DNA of 64,000 nt from Eubacterium_B sp034180045 (lineage in GTDB: Bacteria; Bacillota; Clostridia; Peptostreptococcales; Anaerovoracaceae): the NCBI GenBank assembly GCA_034180045.1, contig JAXFOY010000015.1, positions 160,350 through 224,349 of the forward strand. Reading direction: 5' to 3'. The translations under genes were made by a program, and so were the position numbers. This document shows positions 8,848-18,273 of the stretch, piece after piece (position 1 is the stretch's first letter; each line of letters opens with the position of its first letter). The notes under the pieces are model-generated. The model ran no database searches, was not told the origin of the DNA, and worked only from the letters and a program-made list of their open reading frames with translations.

Positions 8848-10100
8848 ATAAGCCTTTCCATTAATCTTTTAACATTGATTTTCTTGTCGGAAACTATTGC
8901 CATGCTATAATTTGAAAAATCACAAATAAGCTTTTTGGCATCATTTATATCGTCATGGTTTATTTTGTCATAGTATGAAATAACCTCCGACTGCTCAAAG
9001 ATTTTTCCGAGTAAAAGTTGATTTTTTCCGTTCTTGAACATCCTGCCCAAACTGCTTTCCTGCGAAAAAATATAGCTTGACTTTAGCTGTTCTCTTGAAG
9101 AGTTAAGTTCTTCATCTGTCAAACCGCTTTTTTCCAGTTTTTTTATTTCATCTTTTATAGCTGAAACCGCTTTTGAAATGTTTTCCCGACCTACTCCTGC
9201 ATATATAGTATATACTCCGTCATTACTGAAACTTGAGTTTAGAGCGTAGACGGAATACGCCAATCCCTTTTCCTCTCTGACATTTTGAAACAGCCTTGAG
9301 CTCATGCTTCCTCCAAAGGAATTGCTTAGCACGGACAGCGCGTAAAATCTCTTATCCTCAAAAGGAATTGTCTTTGTTGCAAAACATATATGGCTTTGTG
9401 CAATATCTTTTTTTACCGATTTGAATCCTTTTTTATATTCACCGCTGTTTTTTTCTGTATTTGTTTGCTTGGCTTGCATAGATTCAAAAGCGTGCTCAAA
9501 AAAATCTACAACCTCGTTTTCATCGAACTTACCCGCAACCGAAACGACCATTTTGTCCTTTGTGTATTTGTCCTTAACATAACTATGCATCACCTTACTT
9601 GTTATCCTCTTTAGTGAAGTCGGCGTGCCCAAAACAGAGTTACCTATACTCGAATTTCTTAGCACAAGATGCATAGCTTCATCCATCGCCAGTTCGTCAG
9701 GCGTGTCTTGATTCATCTTTATCTCCTCACAGATGACCATTCTTTCTCTATCCATTTCATTCTTGTCAAATCGTGAGTTTGTTATCATATCCACAAGGAC
9801 ATCGGCTGCTTTAATCAAATTATTTCCTGTTGTTTTAACATAATAGCAAGTTGCCTCTTTACCGGTAAATGCATTTATTTGTCCGCCGAACTTATCAATA
9901 TCCGCTGCGATTTGCTTAGCATTCCTATTCTCTGTTCCCTTGAACATCATATGTTCCGTGAAATGAGATATTCCTGAGTATTTTATATTTTCTTCAGCAG
10001 AACCTGTTCCTATCCAAATTCCTACTGCCGCCGACTCTACATAAGGTACGTATTCCGACACTAAAGTAATTCCGCATCGTAGCTTGCTTGTCTTTATCAA
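8844..10100 (-). CDS. M16 family zinc metallopeptidase (YmxG-like)
   Basis: A 419-residue pitrilysin-family peptidase. The inverted zinc motif HFTEH is at 46-50 (His46, Glu49 as general base, His50), and the distal Glu lies in the ERMVICEEI segment. Two homologous halves are recognisable, the second having the R/Y-type substrate-binding stretch NVREEKGLAYSVYA. Relatives are the mitochondrial processing peptidases and Bacillus YmxG; the substrate in bacteria is mostly unknown. A longer frame starts at 10124, but TTG 10100 has AAGGAG at the right distance and begins right after the previous stop, so TTG is the likely start. Confidence 0.9.
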   Translation of the reverse strand: MIKTSKLRCGITLVSEYVPYVESAAVGIWIGTGSAEENIKYSGISHFTEHMMFKGTENRNAKQIAADIDKFGGQINAFTGKEATCYYVKTTGNNLIKAADVLVDMITNSRFDKNEMDRERMVICEEIKMNQDTPDELAMDEAMHLVLRNSSIGNSVLGTPTSLKRITSKVMHSYVKDKYTKDKMVVSVAGKFDENEVVDFFEHAFESMQAKQTNTEKNSGEYKKGFKSVKKDIAQSHICFATKTIPFEDKRFYALSVLSNSFGGSMSSRLFQNVREEKGLAYSVYALNSSFSNDGVYTIYAGVGRENISKAVSAIKDEIKKLEKSGLTDEELNSSREQLKSSYIFSQESSLGRMFKNGKNQLLLGKIFEQSEVISYYDKINHDDINDAKKLICDFSNYSMAIVSDKKINVKRLMERLI

Positions 10101-10101
10101 A

Positions 10102-11046
10102 CTATTTCTCCTTTTTGTTCCCAAACTTATATATTAAATGCTTGATTATGTAATTTGCGTTTTCAACAAAGGCTTCATATGGCTGAACATGACTTCTTGC
10201 AGTTGACCAGTTCAATTCTTTGTATTTTGAAAATATCTCGTCAAAACTTTTACCTTCGTTATATAAAGTTACGATTAAATTTTTTTCTTTTTCTGCGACT
10301 TCAATAAAAAGGTCAAAGTATCTGTCGTTATAATACTCCGGTATGTGACCAAAATGACTTCCTATCAAAGTTCTTGCACCTACCGCCTTACACTTAAATG
10401 CCGAATCAAGAGCTTGATCATAATTCTTTAGAATGGCGGTTGTCAAATATCCGGGAGATCTCAAAACTCCTGTACTTTCAGATAAGAACATTACATCGTC
10501 GGGCAATATATAGTAACATACCGAACAATCGGTATGCCCCGGCGAGTGTATCACTTTTACCGTCTTTTCGCCGATTCTAAGTTCTGCTCCGTCTTCCGCC
10601 GCAATGTCAACCCTTAGCCCATCTACTAAAATTTCACAATTTTTCTTACCTGCATTATATCTGTCTTGAGCTGCTTCGCCGAGCCTTTTCATAGTTTTCC
10701 CGGCACCCTCACTTGCAAAGACTTGTACCGCCTTTGGTGCCGCAACAACCAAAGCCTTTGGAAATGTCTTTAGAAGATATGGCAATGCACCTATATGATC
10801 GTAATGCGTGTGAGATAACAAGAAATAGTCAATCGCGTTATATTTCCACTCTTTAAGCGTTCTAAAAATATTCTCTATAAGCGCTTCGTGGCAGTATGCC
10901 ATGCCGCAGTCATACAAAGCGACTTTGCCCTTGCAATCTATAAGATATGTTTCTCCACCGTTTCCGGCTGTAACTCTTGATATTCCTTCAGGCATTGAAA
11001 ATCTATCATGTCCTTCAAAATCCTTGAATTTCTTTATATCTTGCAT
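10102..11046 (-). CDS. MBL-fold metallo-hydrolase
   Basis: A 314-residue metallo-beta-lactamase-fold protein. The metal motif HxHxDH is SHTHYDHIG (His79, His81, Asp83, His84). Further ligand positions are HSPGHTD (His167, His171), LSES (Glu190 where Asp is usual) and SHFGH (His231/His234). The C-terminal helical part is like that of glyoxalase-II-type and quorum-lactonase-type proteins. The substrate cannot be deduced. It is coupled to its neighbours, two bases after the YkvI-like gene and one base before the M16 peptidase start. Confidence 0.82.
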   Translation of the reverse strand: MQDIKKFKDFEGHDRFSMPEGISRVTAGNGGETYLIDCKGKVALYDCGMAYCHEALIENIFRTLKEWKYNAIDYFLLSHTHYDHIGALPYLLKTFPKALVVAAPKAVQVFASEGAGKTMKRLGEAAQDRYNAGKKNCEILVDGLRVDIAAEDGAELRIGEKTVKVIHSPGHTDCSVCYYILPDDVMFLSESTGVLRSPGYLTTAILKNYDQALDSAFKCKAVGARTLIGSHFGHIPEYYNDRYFDLFIEVAEKEKNLIVTLYNEGKSFDEIFSKYKELNWSTARSHVQPYEAFVENANYIIKHLIYKFGNKKEK

Positions 11047-11048
11047 TT

Positions 11049-12107
11049 CTAACCTTCTTCAATATTTTTATTACCCTTTATAAATACCCTGAAAAAGTTA
11101 ATAGTTATCAACATAATTATGCCAAACCCGAAATATCCCTCTATAGGATACATATATGCAACTAAGAACTTAAACCCGAGAAGTCCTATCAAAAATGCCA
11201 AGATTGCAAGTATAAGCGCAATATTTGTCTTGCTGATTCCCTTGATGTTTATTCTTGAATAAAGACCATAAAATCCCGATGTTGCGGCGGCATATATGGC
11301 TATCATCAACGCTATGGATATTATCACTTCAGCCCAAGGTGCTATTTTGCCTGCAAATGCCAACATAGGCAAGTCGGAAAGATTTGATAATCCGGGATCT
11401 GTAAGCATGGCAAAAATTAAAACCACTCCCAGCAGAGCAAGCAGTGAGCCGCCTAAAAAAGTACCGAACAAAGCATGCCCTTTGCTTCTTGCCCTTAACG
11501 CCGATTGAGAAACAAAAGGTATGGTAGCCATGACGTTGTAAGATACATAGATTGCCGCTGCAATAGGCCAGGATGAAGCCATCAGAGACGGCTTTGTATC
11601 AACGCTGACATTTGCGGGCGTTTCAAAGCTTAGTCCAACATATACGCTTAGTGCTATCACCATAAGTAAAAGCACGGGCATAATATATTTGAATACACCG
11701 AGAATCCTTTCAAAATCACCTATTATCGTTATAAACGAAAGAAAAACTATGATTGCACCGCCTATCGCTCTGTGTACACCGAACAACTGATTTAACAGCG
11801 ATCCACCTGCTGCCGACATAGAAATCGCGGCTGAAAATACAAAGCATGAAACAAAGTTACCTATCAAGTTCTCCAAAAATCCGCTTTTGAACGGTAGAAT
11901 TATCTTGCCTATATCTGTCGTTTGTTTTTTTATCGCTATATATGATGTCATCAAGCCCACAGCAACGAATAAAAAAGCTTCTATCGCAACTCCAAAATAT
12001 GCTTCTTCTCCAAAGATTCCAAAGTATTGCCAAGCTTCTCTTCCGGACGCGAAACCTGCCCCCATAACCGCTCCGATAAACATAAAAGCAATTGATAAAA
12101 ATGTCAT
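11049..12107 (-). CDS. YkvI-like membrane protein (LeuT-fold transporter family)
   Basis: A 352-residue polytopic protein with about ten hydrophobic segments, resembling Bacillus YkvI. The first helix carries GAVMGAGFASGREAWQYF, a family hallmark and reminiscent of the unwound helix-1 ion/substrate site of APC-superfamily transporters. No biochemical function is established for the family; amino-acid or osmolyte transport is inference only. Its start overlaps the preceding hypothetical gene by four bases (ATGA), so the pair is translationally coupled. Confidence 0.75.
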   Translation of the reverse strand: MTFLSIAFMFIGAVMGAGFASGREAWQYFGIFGEEAYFGVAIEAFLFVAVGLMTSYIAIKKQTTDIGKIILPFKSGFLENLIGNFVSCFVFSAAISMSAAGGSLLNQLFGVHRAIGGAIIVFLSFITIIGDFERILGVFKYIMPVLLLMVIALSVYVGLSFETPANVSVDTKPSLMASSWPIAAAIYVSYNVMATIPFVSQSALRARSKGHALFGTFLGGSLLALLGVVLIFAMLTDPGLSNLSDLPMLAFAGKIAPWAEVIISIALMIAIYAAATSGFYGLYSRINIKGISKTNIALILAILAFLIGLLGFKFLVAYMYPIEGYFGFGIIMLITINFFRVFIKGNKNIEEG

Positions 12108-12625
12108 GAAAGTTCTCCTAAGTTAACAATAAATTCGTTTATTTCCATTTGTTCCGCTTCGGAAAAGTCAAAATCCAGATCCCTTTTTTCCAGTTTTGCA
12201 ATACGGTTTTCGTAAATTGCTTCTTTAATACTTATATGTCTTTCCTTGCCGCTTGCTAAATCGATAACTGTACAATTCATGCTATTATCATACCAGTTTC
12301 GAAAGTTAAATATTTCGTGACAAAGTTTGTTAACTTTATCTTCTCCCTTTTCAATTGCTGAGGAAAAAGAAACGATGTTACGCTTTACAGCTTCCATCGT
12401 ATTATAAATATCTATAGCATTGTCAGGAAGATTTTCCATCACGTCGTAAAAATAACTCTCTGCCAGTTCAGAAAATGTAATGTAATCGAGTTCTCTGAGC
12501 AGTAATGCAATCTCCGCTTCTTCAATGTATTCATCCATCTCCATCAGGCTTGCAAAGTTTTCAAAATATGTAAACTCATCTCCTGAACTTATATCAAGCA
12601 AATCAAATAATTCTTCTCTGTTCAT
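12104..12625 (-). CDS. Hypothetical acidic protein
   Basis: A 173-residue protein I do not recognise. It is strongly acidic (long Glu/Asp-rich helices such as EMDEYIEEAEIALLLRELDY), has no signal peptide or membrane segment and looks mainly alpha-helical. A short central stretch (NCTVIDLASGKERHISIKEAI) could form a small beta element. It sits between murI and the YkvI-like transporter, overlapping the latter by four bases, and so is a genuine coupled gene. A cytosolic accessory role for a neighbour is possible but unsupported. Confidence 0.7.
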   Translation of the reverse strand: MNREELFDLLDISSGDEFTYFENFASLMEMDEYIEEAEIALLLRELDYITFSELAESYFYDVMENLPDNAIDIYNTMEAVKRNIVSFSSAIEKGEDKVNKLCHEIFNFRNWYDNSMNCTVIDLASGKERHISIKEAIYENRIAKLEKRDLDFDFSEAEQMEINEFIVNLGELS

Positions 12626-12653
12626 CTTCTCTCCGTATATCTATACATTTAGA

Positions 12654-13466
12654 TCATATATCCAAATTTTTGAATTTAATATTCAGTTTTTCTTTGTCCC
12701 TGCCTAAAATTCTCTCTATCATGTTAACAAAGTTTTCTGAAAGGTCACTTGCATAAAATGTACTCTGCGGCATTTTATTACTCGCAAGCATATCTCCCGC
12801 CTCAAGTTCCATCCTTACCGCTGTGGCGACTTCTTTAGACGAGCTGAAAATAGTTATATCCGGATATATTTTTTTAAGATTTTTTGAAATCAAAGGATAA
12901 TGTGTGCATCCCAAAATCAAGGTATTTATGTCATTTTGTCGGATAAAGTCATCCAAATAATATCTGAGCGTTAAATCCATTATTTCATTATCTATTATGC
13001 CTTCCTCAATAAGAGGAACCAGCGCCGGACATGCAATCGACTTTACAAACAGTTCATCGTTTAATGATTTTATTTTATCTTCGTATACTCCGGAATTTAC
13101 GGTTGCTTTCGTAGCCATAAGCCCTATTCTGCTATCTTTGTCACAGATTTTGACAACCTCTTTTGCTGTAGGAGTAATGCAGCCGACTATAGGAATATCA
13201 GGATATACATCCCTAAGTAAATTAAGGGCTGTTGAACTGACCGTGTTACATGCGATGACAATCATTTTTACATCTTGCATCTTTAGAAATTCACCTATTT
13301 GCAAGGTGAACTGTCTTATAGTCTTGGCAGACTTTGAACCATATGGTGTTCTTGCCGTATCTCCAAAAAAGATAATGCTTTCGTCAGGCAGCATTCTCAT
13401 TATATGAGGAATGCTAGTAACTCCACCTATTCCAGAATCAAAAAAACCTATAGGTCTATTGTCCAT
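12654..13466 (-). CDS. murI: Glutamate racemase
   Basis: A 270-residue cofactor-independent racemase giving D-glutamate for peptidoglycan. The two catalytic cysteines are Cys73 (IACNTVSS) and Cys186 (LGCTHYPL), each in its conserved motif. The N terminus begins with the signature PIGFFDSGIGG (Asp10-Ser11), and GDTARTPYGSKS (35-46) binds substrate. The length is typical. It is the first gene of the minus-strand run leading to dnaG and rpoD, and diverges from pepF across 67 bases. Confidence 0.97.
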   Translation of the reverse strand: MDNRPIGFFDSGIGGVTSIPHIMRMLPDESIIFFGDTARTPYGSKSAKTIRQFTLQIGEFLKMQDVKMIVIACNTVSSTALNLLRDVYPDIPIVGCITPTAKEVVKICDKDSRIGLMATKATVNSGVYEDKIKSLNDELFVKSIACPALVPLIEEGIIDNEIMDLTLRYYLDDFIRQNDINTLILGCTHYPLISKNLKKIYPDITIFSSSKEVATAVRMELEAGDMLASNKMPQSTFYASDLSENFVNMIERILGRDKEKLNIKFKNLDI

Positions 13467-13488
13467 TATGTAAATCCTTTCTGAAGTA

Positions 13489-13497
13489 TGTTATACT
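13489..13497 (+). promoter_or_regulatory. Candidate extended -10 promoter of pepF
   Basis: TGTTATACT (TGn plus TATACT) lies about 37 bases before the pepF ATG; no convincing -35. A second TATACT 21 bases downstream is an alternative. The murI-pepF gap is divergent, so a murI promoter should also lie here, but I could not define it. Confidence 0.4.
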
Positions 13498-13533
13498 GTT
13501 AATATCAAATATTATACTACAGCGGAGGCTTAT

Positions 13534-15333
13534 ATGGAAACCAAAAAAGTAAAAGAAAGATTTGAAATAGATACTAAATATAAATGGGATCTCACTACGA
13601 TGTATGCAAGTGATGCGCTCTGGGAAGAAGATTACAAAAAAGTTTCGAAATTAGCTGATGAATTTAGCAAATACCAAGGTAGGCTTACAGAGTCGGATAG
13701 CAACCTACTGGCTGCTTTAAGGGATATGGATTCCCTGGACTTACTTTTAGGCAAGATGTTTTGCTATGCAAAAATGCGTCAGGACGAAGATAATACAAAC
13801 GGCAAATATCAGGAACTTTTTGGACGATGCATGAGCCTTGCAACTGATATTTCTTCCAAAATGAGTTTTTTCACACCGGAGCTGCTCGAAGCTTCTGAAG
13901 AAAAGATTCTCGGCTATATACAAAAGAATAAAAATCTTGAACTTTACAGCTTCAGCCTAAAAAACACATTGCGAATGAAGAAGCATGTACTTTCTGCAAA
14001 TGAAGAAAGTATTTTGGCAAAGCTTGGAGCTGTAACCTCGGCATCTGACACCATTTTTTCTATGCTTAATGACGCCGATATGAAGTTCGGTGAAGTTTGC
14101 GGCGAGGACGGAAACTATTTTGAGCTCACTCACGGAAATTACATTCAGGCTATGGAGTCAAGTGACAGAAAGCTCAGAAAAAGTGCATATGAAGCTATGT
14201 ATGGGCAATATAAAGCTCATATCAACACTATAACCGCCACATACAATACAAATGTAAAAGCAGGCTGCATCAAAGCGGAAATAAGGAAGTTCGACTCTGC
14301 ACGTAAAGCCGCTTTGTACGGTAATAACATCCCTACAGAAGTTTACGATAACCTTATATCTGTAGTTCATGAATATTTACCCGTATTGCATAAGTACATC
14401 GCCATTCGCAAGAAAGTTTTGGGACTCGACGAACTTAAAATGTATGATATATATACACCGCTTGTAGAAGTTCCCGACAAGAGCATAAGCTTTGATGATG
14501 CGACAGAAATAATGAAAAAAGCGCTTGCCGTTCTTGGCGAAGATTATGTAAAGGTCATGGAAGAAGGAATAAACAGCCGTTGGATAGACATATACGAAAA
14601 TAAAGGAAAAACCAGCGGCGCCTATAGCTTCGGTTCATATGACAGTCACCCTTTCATTCTTCTCAATTATGGAGGAAAACTTCAGGATGTTTTGACACTG
14701 GTTCATGAGATGGGACACTCAATGCATTCATACTATACCAGAAAAACACAGCCGCCCGTTTACGGAGATTACTCGATTTTTGTTGCAGAGGTTGCCTCGA
14801 CTGTCAATGAATCACTTTTGCTGAATTATCTTCTAAATAATGAATCTGACAAAGCTTCAAAAATGTATATCCTAAATAAATTCATCGAAGAATTTCGCGC
14901 TACAGTTTTCCGCCAGAGCATGTTTGCCGAGTTTGAACTTTGGGCTCATAAATATGTCGAAGGCGGCGGCAGCCTTACTTCGGAAAGACTGTGTGAGGAG
15001 TATGATAAACTAAATTCTCTTTATTTTGGTGATGCCCTTTCACATGATGAGTATATACAGTATGAATGGGCACGAATACCGCATTTCTATCGCTCCTTCT
15101 ATGTATATCAGTATGCAACCGGATTTTCTGCCGCAACGGCAATATCAAAGCGCATCCTCAGCGAAGGTGAAAATGCCGTAAATGATTACAGGAAATTTCT
15201 AACTTTGGGCTCAAGTGCATTCCCTATGGACGAACTTAAAATAGCAGGCGTGGACATGAGCAAACCTGATTCGATACGAGATGCAATGGAAATGTTCAAA
15301 TCATTACTAGATGAATTTGAGTCAATGATATAG
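13534..15333 (+). CDS. pepF: Oligoendopeptidase F
   Basis: A 599-residue M3B-family zinc metallopeptidase that cuts 7-17-residue oligopeptides in the cytosol. The zinc motif HEMGH is at 391-395 with the third ligand in the VAEVASTVNE helix about 25 residues on. The N-terminal KWDLTTMYASDALW and the GAYSFGSYDSHPFILLNY strand before the zinc helix are PepF hallmarks. The length equals that of lactococcal and Bacillus PepF. SD GCGGAGG is eight bases before the ATG. It is followed by nadK after a short spacer and probably heads a pepF-nadK-rlu transcript. Confidence 0.96.
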   Translation: METKKVKERFEIDTKYKWDLTTMYASDALWEEDYKKVSKLADEFSKYQGRLTESDSNLLAALRDMDSLDLLLGKMFCYAKMRQDEDNTNGKYQELFGRCMSLATDISSKMSFFTPELLEASEEKILGYIQKNKNLELYSFSLKNTLRMKKHVLSANEESILAKLGAVTSASDTIFSMLNDADMKFGEVCGEDGNYFELTHGNYIQAMESSDRKLRKSAYEAMYGQYKAHINTITATYNTNVKAGCIKAEIRKFDSARKAALYGNNIPTEVYDNLISVVHEYLPVLHKYIAIRKKVLGLDELKMYDIYTPLVEVPDKSISFDDATEIMKKALAVLGEDYVKVMEEGINSRWIDIYENKGKTSGAYSFGSYDSHPFILLNYGGKLQDVLTLVHEMGHSMHSYYTRKTQPPVYGDYSIFVAEVASTVNESLLLNYLLNNESDKASKMYILNKFIEEFRATVFRQSMFAEFELWAHKYVEGGGSLTSERLCEEYDKLNSLYFGDALSHDEYIQYEWARIPHFYRSFYVYQYATGFSAATAISKRILSEGENAVNDYRKFLTLGSSAFPMDELKIAGVDMSKPDSIRDAMEMFKSLLDEFESMI

Positions 15334-15352
15334 CCCGATGGAGATATACAAA

Positions 15353-16162
15353 ATGCAAAGAAAGATCTTGATATACAACAGTCAAACTGAAAATTCAATT
15401 TTAACAAAACGAATACTTTCCGAAAAGCTTTTAGCAAAGCATTTTTCCATAGTGGACAAACTTGATGATGAGGTGGAATTATTGGTTTGTATCGGCGGTG
15501 ACGGCACATTTCTCGATGCAATTCACGAGTTCAGCTTTCCCGATATACCGATTATAGGGATAAATACAGGTCATTTAGGTTTCTTCCAAGAGATAATGCC
15601 CGACAAGCTCGATGAGTTTATAAATAATTATCTTAACCAAAAATATTCCATACAAAGCATGCAGACCGTAAAAGCCTTGGTTTACCATGATAACATATGC
15701 GAGACGTTCACAGGTCTAAATGAAATCGTAATAGCAAGTGCAGCAAACTATGCGTATTCCGTCCATTTTGATATATCTATAGGCGGAAGTTTTATAGAGC
15801 GCTTTAGCGGCGACGGACTTTTGATTTCCACACCGGCAGGCAGCACAGCATATAATTATTCTCTGGGCGGCAGCATAGTCGATCCGAGATTAAAACTTCT
15901 TCAGGCAACACCTATAGCCCCTATGAATACAACTGCATATAGGTCTTTCACATCGAGTATTCTCCTACCGCCTGACATGAATATGGGAATAAAACCTGTA
16001 GATAATAGCAGCAAGGTAAAGATAACGGTGGCATTCGACGGGTTCAACAAAATTTTTGATAATGTGCGTAATATAGAGGTCAGTCTCTCCGAAACAAATG
16101 TCAAATTATTAAGGTTTGAGTCCTATGATTTCTGGTCTAAAGTAAAGAGCAAATTCTTATAA
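15353..16162 (+). CDS. nadK: NAD kinase
   Basis: A 269-residue ATP-NAD kinase producing NADP+. The diacylglycerol-kinase-like GGDGT motif is at 48-52 (with the catalytic Asp). NTGHLGFF follows, and then the NAD-binding block GDGLLISTPAGSTAYNYSLGG. An in-frame ATG at 15338 lacks a ribosome-binding site; ATG 15353 has GGAG nine bases upstream and is preferred. It begins 19 bases after the pepF stop and is followed after 25 bases by the pseudouridine synthase. Confidence 0.95.
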   Translation: MQRKILIYNSQTENSILTKRILSEKLLAKHFSIVDKLDDEVELLVCIGGDGTFLDAIHEFSFPDIPIIGINTGHLGFFQEIMPDKLDEFINNYLNQKYSIQSMQTVKALVYHDNICETFTGLNEIVIASAANYAYSVHFDISIGGSFIERFSGDGLLISTPAGSTAYNYSLGGSIVDPRLKLLQATPIAPMNTTAYRSFTSSILLPPDMNMGIKPVDNSSKVKITVAFDGFNKIFDNVRNIEVSLSETNVKLLRFESYDFWSKVKSKFL

Positions 16163-16187
16163 AATTGAGCTGAGGTAGAAACATTAT

Positions 16188-17096
16188 ATGACAGAAAAAT
16201 ACACATTTACAGTATCATCTTCAGAAGACGGCATACAGCTTAAAAAAATAATTAAACAAAAGTATCATTTTTCATCAAAGCTTATGACAAAGATAAAATA
16301 CAATAATTTGCTTAAGCTTAACGGTAAAATTGTTCCCGGATGGACTCTCGCAAATGCAGGAGATACCGTTTGTATTGCACTTCCCGATGAACAAAGTCAT
16401 TTCCCGCCTGAAAATATACCCATCTATCCCCTTTACGAGGATGAGGATTTGCTTTTTATAAACAAACAAGCCGATGTTACCGTTCACCCTACCAAGGGAC
16501 ACCCTGCTCACACTATAGCAAACGGGCTTATGAACTATATGCTCATGACTCAACAAAGCTTCAAGATTAGATTTATCAACAGGCTTGATATGGATACAAC
16601 CGGAATTTTAATCATTGGCAAAAACTCGCACACACAAGCGGAATTAAATAAGCAGATGTCCCAAAATTTAACCGTAAAAAAATATTATGCTATTGTAGAG
16701 GGTGTTATAGAAGATGATGAAATTGAAATCGATGCTCCTATAGGAAGACCCGAAGACGGAAATATAGCTCGTTGTGTCTTAGATGAATCAAATGGAGGTT
16801 ACCCGTCACGGACATCTGTAAAGGTTCTTAAAAGGTATAAAACAGCTACTCTCGTCGATTTACAGCTGCATACCGGAAGGACACATCAGATAAGAGTTCA
16901 CATGGCTCATATAGGTCATCCGCTCCTTGGCGACCGGCTCTACAAAGGCCCCTGTGATGTCTTTAATAAAAGACAAGCCTTGCATTCATACTATTTTTCG
17001 TGTATCCATCCTATCAAAGGCAATAAGTTGGAAATCACTGCACCCATACCGGATGATCTTCAAAATCTAATCAATCTGCTGGAACAAAAAAAATAA
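16188..17096 (+). CDS. RluA family pseudouridine synthase
   Basis: A 302-residue RluA-type synthase that isomerises uridines in 23S rRNA or tRNA. The catalytic Asp134 is in the signature RLDMDTTGI; LHTGRTHQIRVHM and HPLLGDRLY complete the family motifs. The N-terminal 60 residues resemble an S4-like RNA-binding domain (SSKLMTKIKYNNLLKLNGK). Which position it modifies cannot be told; RluD- and YlyB/YjbO-like proteins all look like this. It follows nadK, a neighbour arrangement seen in several Bacillota. Confidence 0.92.
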   Translation: MTEKYTFTVSSSEDGIQLKKIIKQKYHFSSKLMTKIKYNNLLKLNGKIVPGWTLANAGDTVCIALPDEQSHFPPENIPIYPLYEDEDLLFINKQADVTVHPTKGHPAHTIANGLMNYMLMTQQSFKIRFINRLDMDTTGILIIGKNSHTQAELNKQMSQNLTVKKYYAIVEGVIEDDEIEIDAPIGRPEDGNIARCVLDESNGGYPSRTSVKVLKRYKTATLVDLQLHTGRTHQIRVHMAHIGHPLLGDRLYKGPCDVFNKRQALHSYYFSCIHPIKGNKLEITAPIPDDLQNLINLLEQKK

Positions 17097-17104
17097 TATA
17101 CTAA

Positions 17105-17164
17105 AAACCCTGCTTTGTTATTCAGTTCCATAGACATTTTGTCTTAGAAGCGTAAGCAGGGTTT
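17105..17164. terminator. Bidirectional terminator hairpin with long arm
   Basis: Perfect 11-bp outer stem AAACCCTGCTT/AAGCAGGGTTT separated by about 38 bases that include an inner AGACA/TGTCT hairpin. It lies between convergent genes; the minus strand continues with a five-T run, so termination of the DUF975 gene is best supported. Confidence 0.55.
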
Positions 17165-17197
17165 ATACTTATTAATTTATTATATTTTTACGGTAAA

Positions 17198-18193
17198 CTA
17201 CTCGTTCAAATTGTCCTTTTCCTGATTCACAACGCCTTCTCCCGCTTCCATATTAACATTTGAAGACTCATTCTCAGTTTTAGGTACGGATTGATAGTTT
17301 TCGCCGTTTTGTTCATGCTGCTGATTATAATACGATTCTTGCCGGTTATAATTATAAGTTCCGTTTTGCGAGTTCATATTATAAGTATTGTCATATGTTC
17401 TGTTGTTATTTATATTGCCGTAAATATTGGCATATGTAGGTTTTTCTAACGGACGAAGGTGACCGGATGCAAGTTCATAAAAAATTACAGATGTCACCAT
17501 GGAATATGTAAATACGATGTAAATAGGTATAGCCGTAACAGTGAAAAACAACCAGTATATCGCCCCGTCTACAGGAACTACATTTTCAAAAATTTTTGAA
17601 GTCAAGACGACGCATATCGCTGCAACTAAAAGCCATCCTATAAATGACAACTTCAAGCCGAAGTAATAGGCTTTGTTTCCTCTCATCATAAGCTTTGATT
17701 GCCTTATACATTCTAACGGACTCAAATGAGGATTGTCTGCAAGTATATAAAATGCTTGTGAATATCTAAGGATAGCAATTATACCCGGAATGAAAAAAAG
17801 AAATGTCCACAAGCTAACAAATATGGCAATGAGCAAATTGAGTAAAAACGCCTTAAAAAACAGTTCAAAACCGTTGAATATCAAGTCGTAAGAAACTTTT
17901 CCCATTCTTACAAAATTAAGTATGAACATTGAAATTCCCAAGAAAAACGGTCCATCTATTGCAAGCGCATATAGCGACGGAAAAGTGGAATATTCATAAT
18001 ATGTATAAGGATCTATGTAGAAACTGTTCTTAAAAGCCGGGATAACTTCTGAAAGAAATGCCGGTAAAGATGAGCTTAAAATCACAAAAATAATGACTCC
18101 TACACATATACTGAACCACTTACCGCTAAGTGACTTGCGAGCTAGTGCTCGTAAATTTGTATATGTTTCTGTTATTATTATATTATTATTCAA
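17198..18193 (-). CDS. DUF975 family membrane protein
   Basis: A 331-residue membrane protein. The N-terminal TYTNLRALARKSLSGKW followed by a hydrophobic helix is typical of DUF975, and about six hydrophobic segments follow. The last 80 residues are a low-complexity, Asn/Tyr/Gln-rich tail (repeated NNNRTYDN and YNRQESYYNQQ-like runs) ending in an acidic segment, probably disordered and cytoplasmic. The function is unknown; the family is widespread in Bacillota. The frame is open further upstream, but TTG 18193 follows AAGGAGG at ideal spacing, so I take TTG as start. It diverges from thiN. Confidence 0.8.
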   Translation of the reverse strand: MNNNIIITETYTNLRALARKSLSGKWFSICVGVIIFVILSSSLPAFLSEVIPAFKNSFYIDPYTYYEYSTFPSLYALAIDGPFFLGISMFILNFVRMGKVSYDLIFNGFELFFKAFLLNLLIAIFVSLWTFLFFIPGIIAILRYSQAFYILADNPHLSPLECIRQSKLMMRGNKAYYFGLKLSFIGWLLVAAICVVLTSKIFENVVPVDGAIYWLFFTVTAIPIYIVFTYSMVTSVIFYELASGHLRPLEKPTYANIYGNINNNRTYDNTYNMNSQNGTYNYNRQESYYNQQHEQNGENYQSVPKTENESSNVNMEAGEGVVNQEKDNLNE

Positions 18194-18214
18194 AATTGCC
18201 TCCTTAACAAAGCG

Positions 18215-18243
18215 TTTAACTTTAATCTTAACTATTATATAAT
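18215..18243 (+). promoter_or_regulatory. Divergent thiN / DUF975 promoter region
   Basis: TATAAT at 18238-18243 on the plus strand (weak -35 TTTAAC, 17-base spacer) lies 30 bases before thiN. A minus-strand TATAAT at 18234-18239 overlaps it and could serve the DUF975 gene. The two -10 elements share bases, so the two genes may compete for polymerase. Confidence 0.4.
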
Positions 18244-18273
18244 ATAAATAAAAAATTGCATAGAGGTTTTGAA

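Noticed and set aside
18194..18273. TPP riboswitch ahead of thiN
   Set aside because: The CUGAGA and other conserved THI-box elements are not present.
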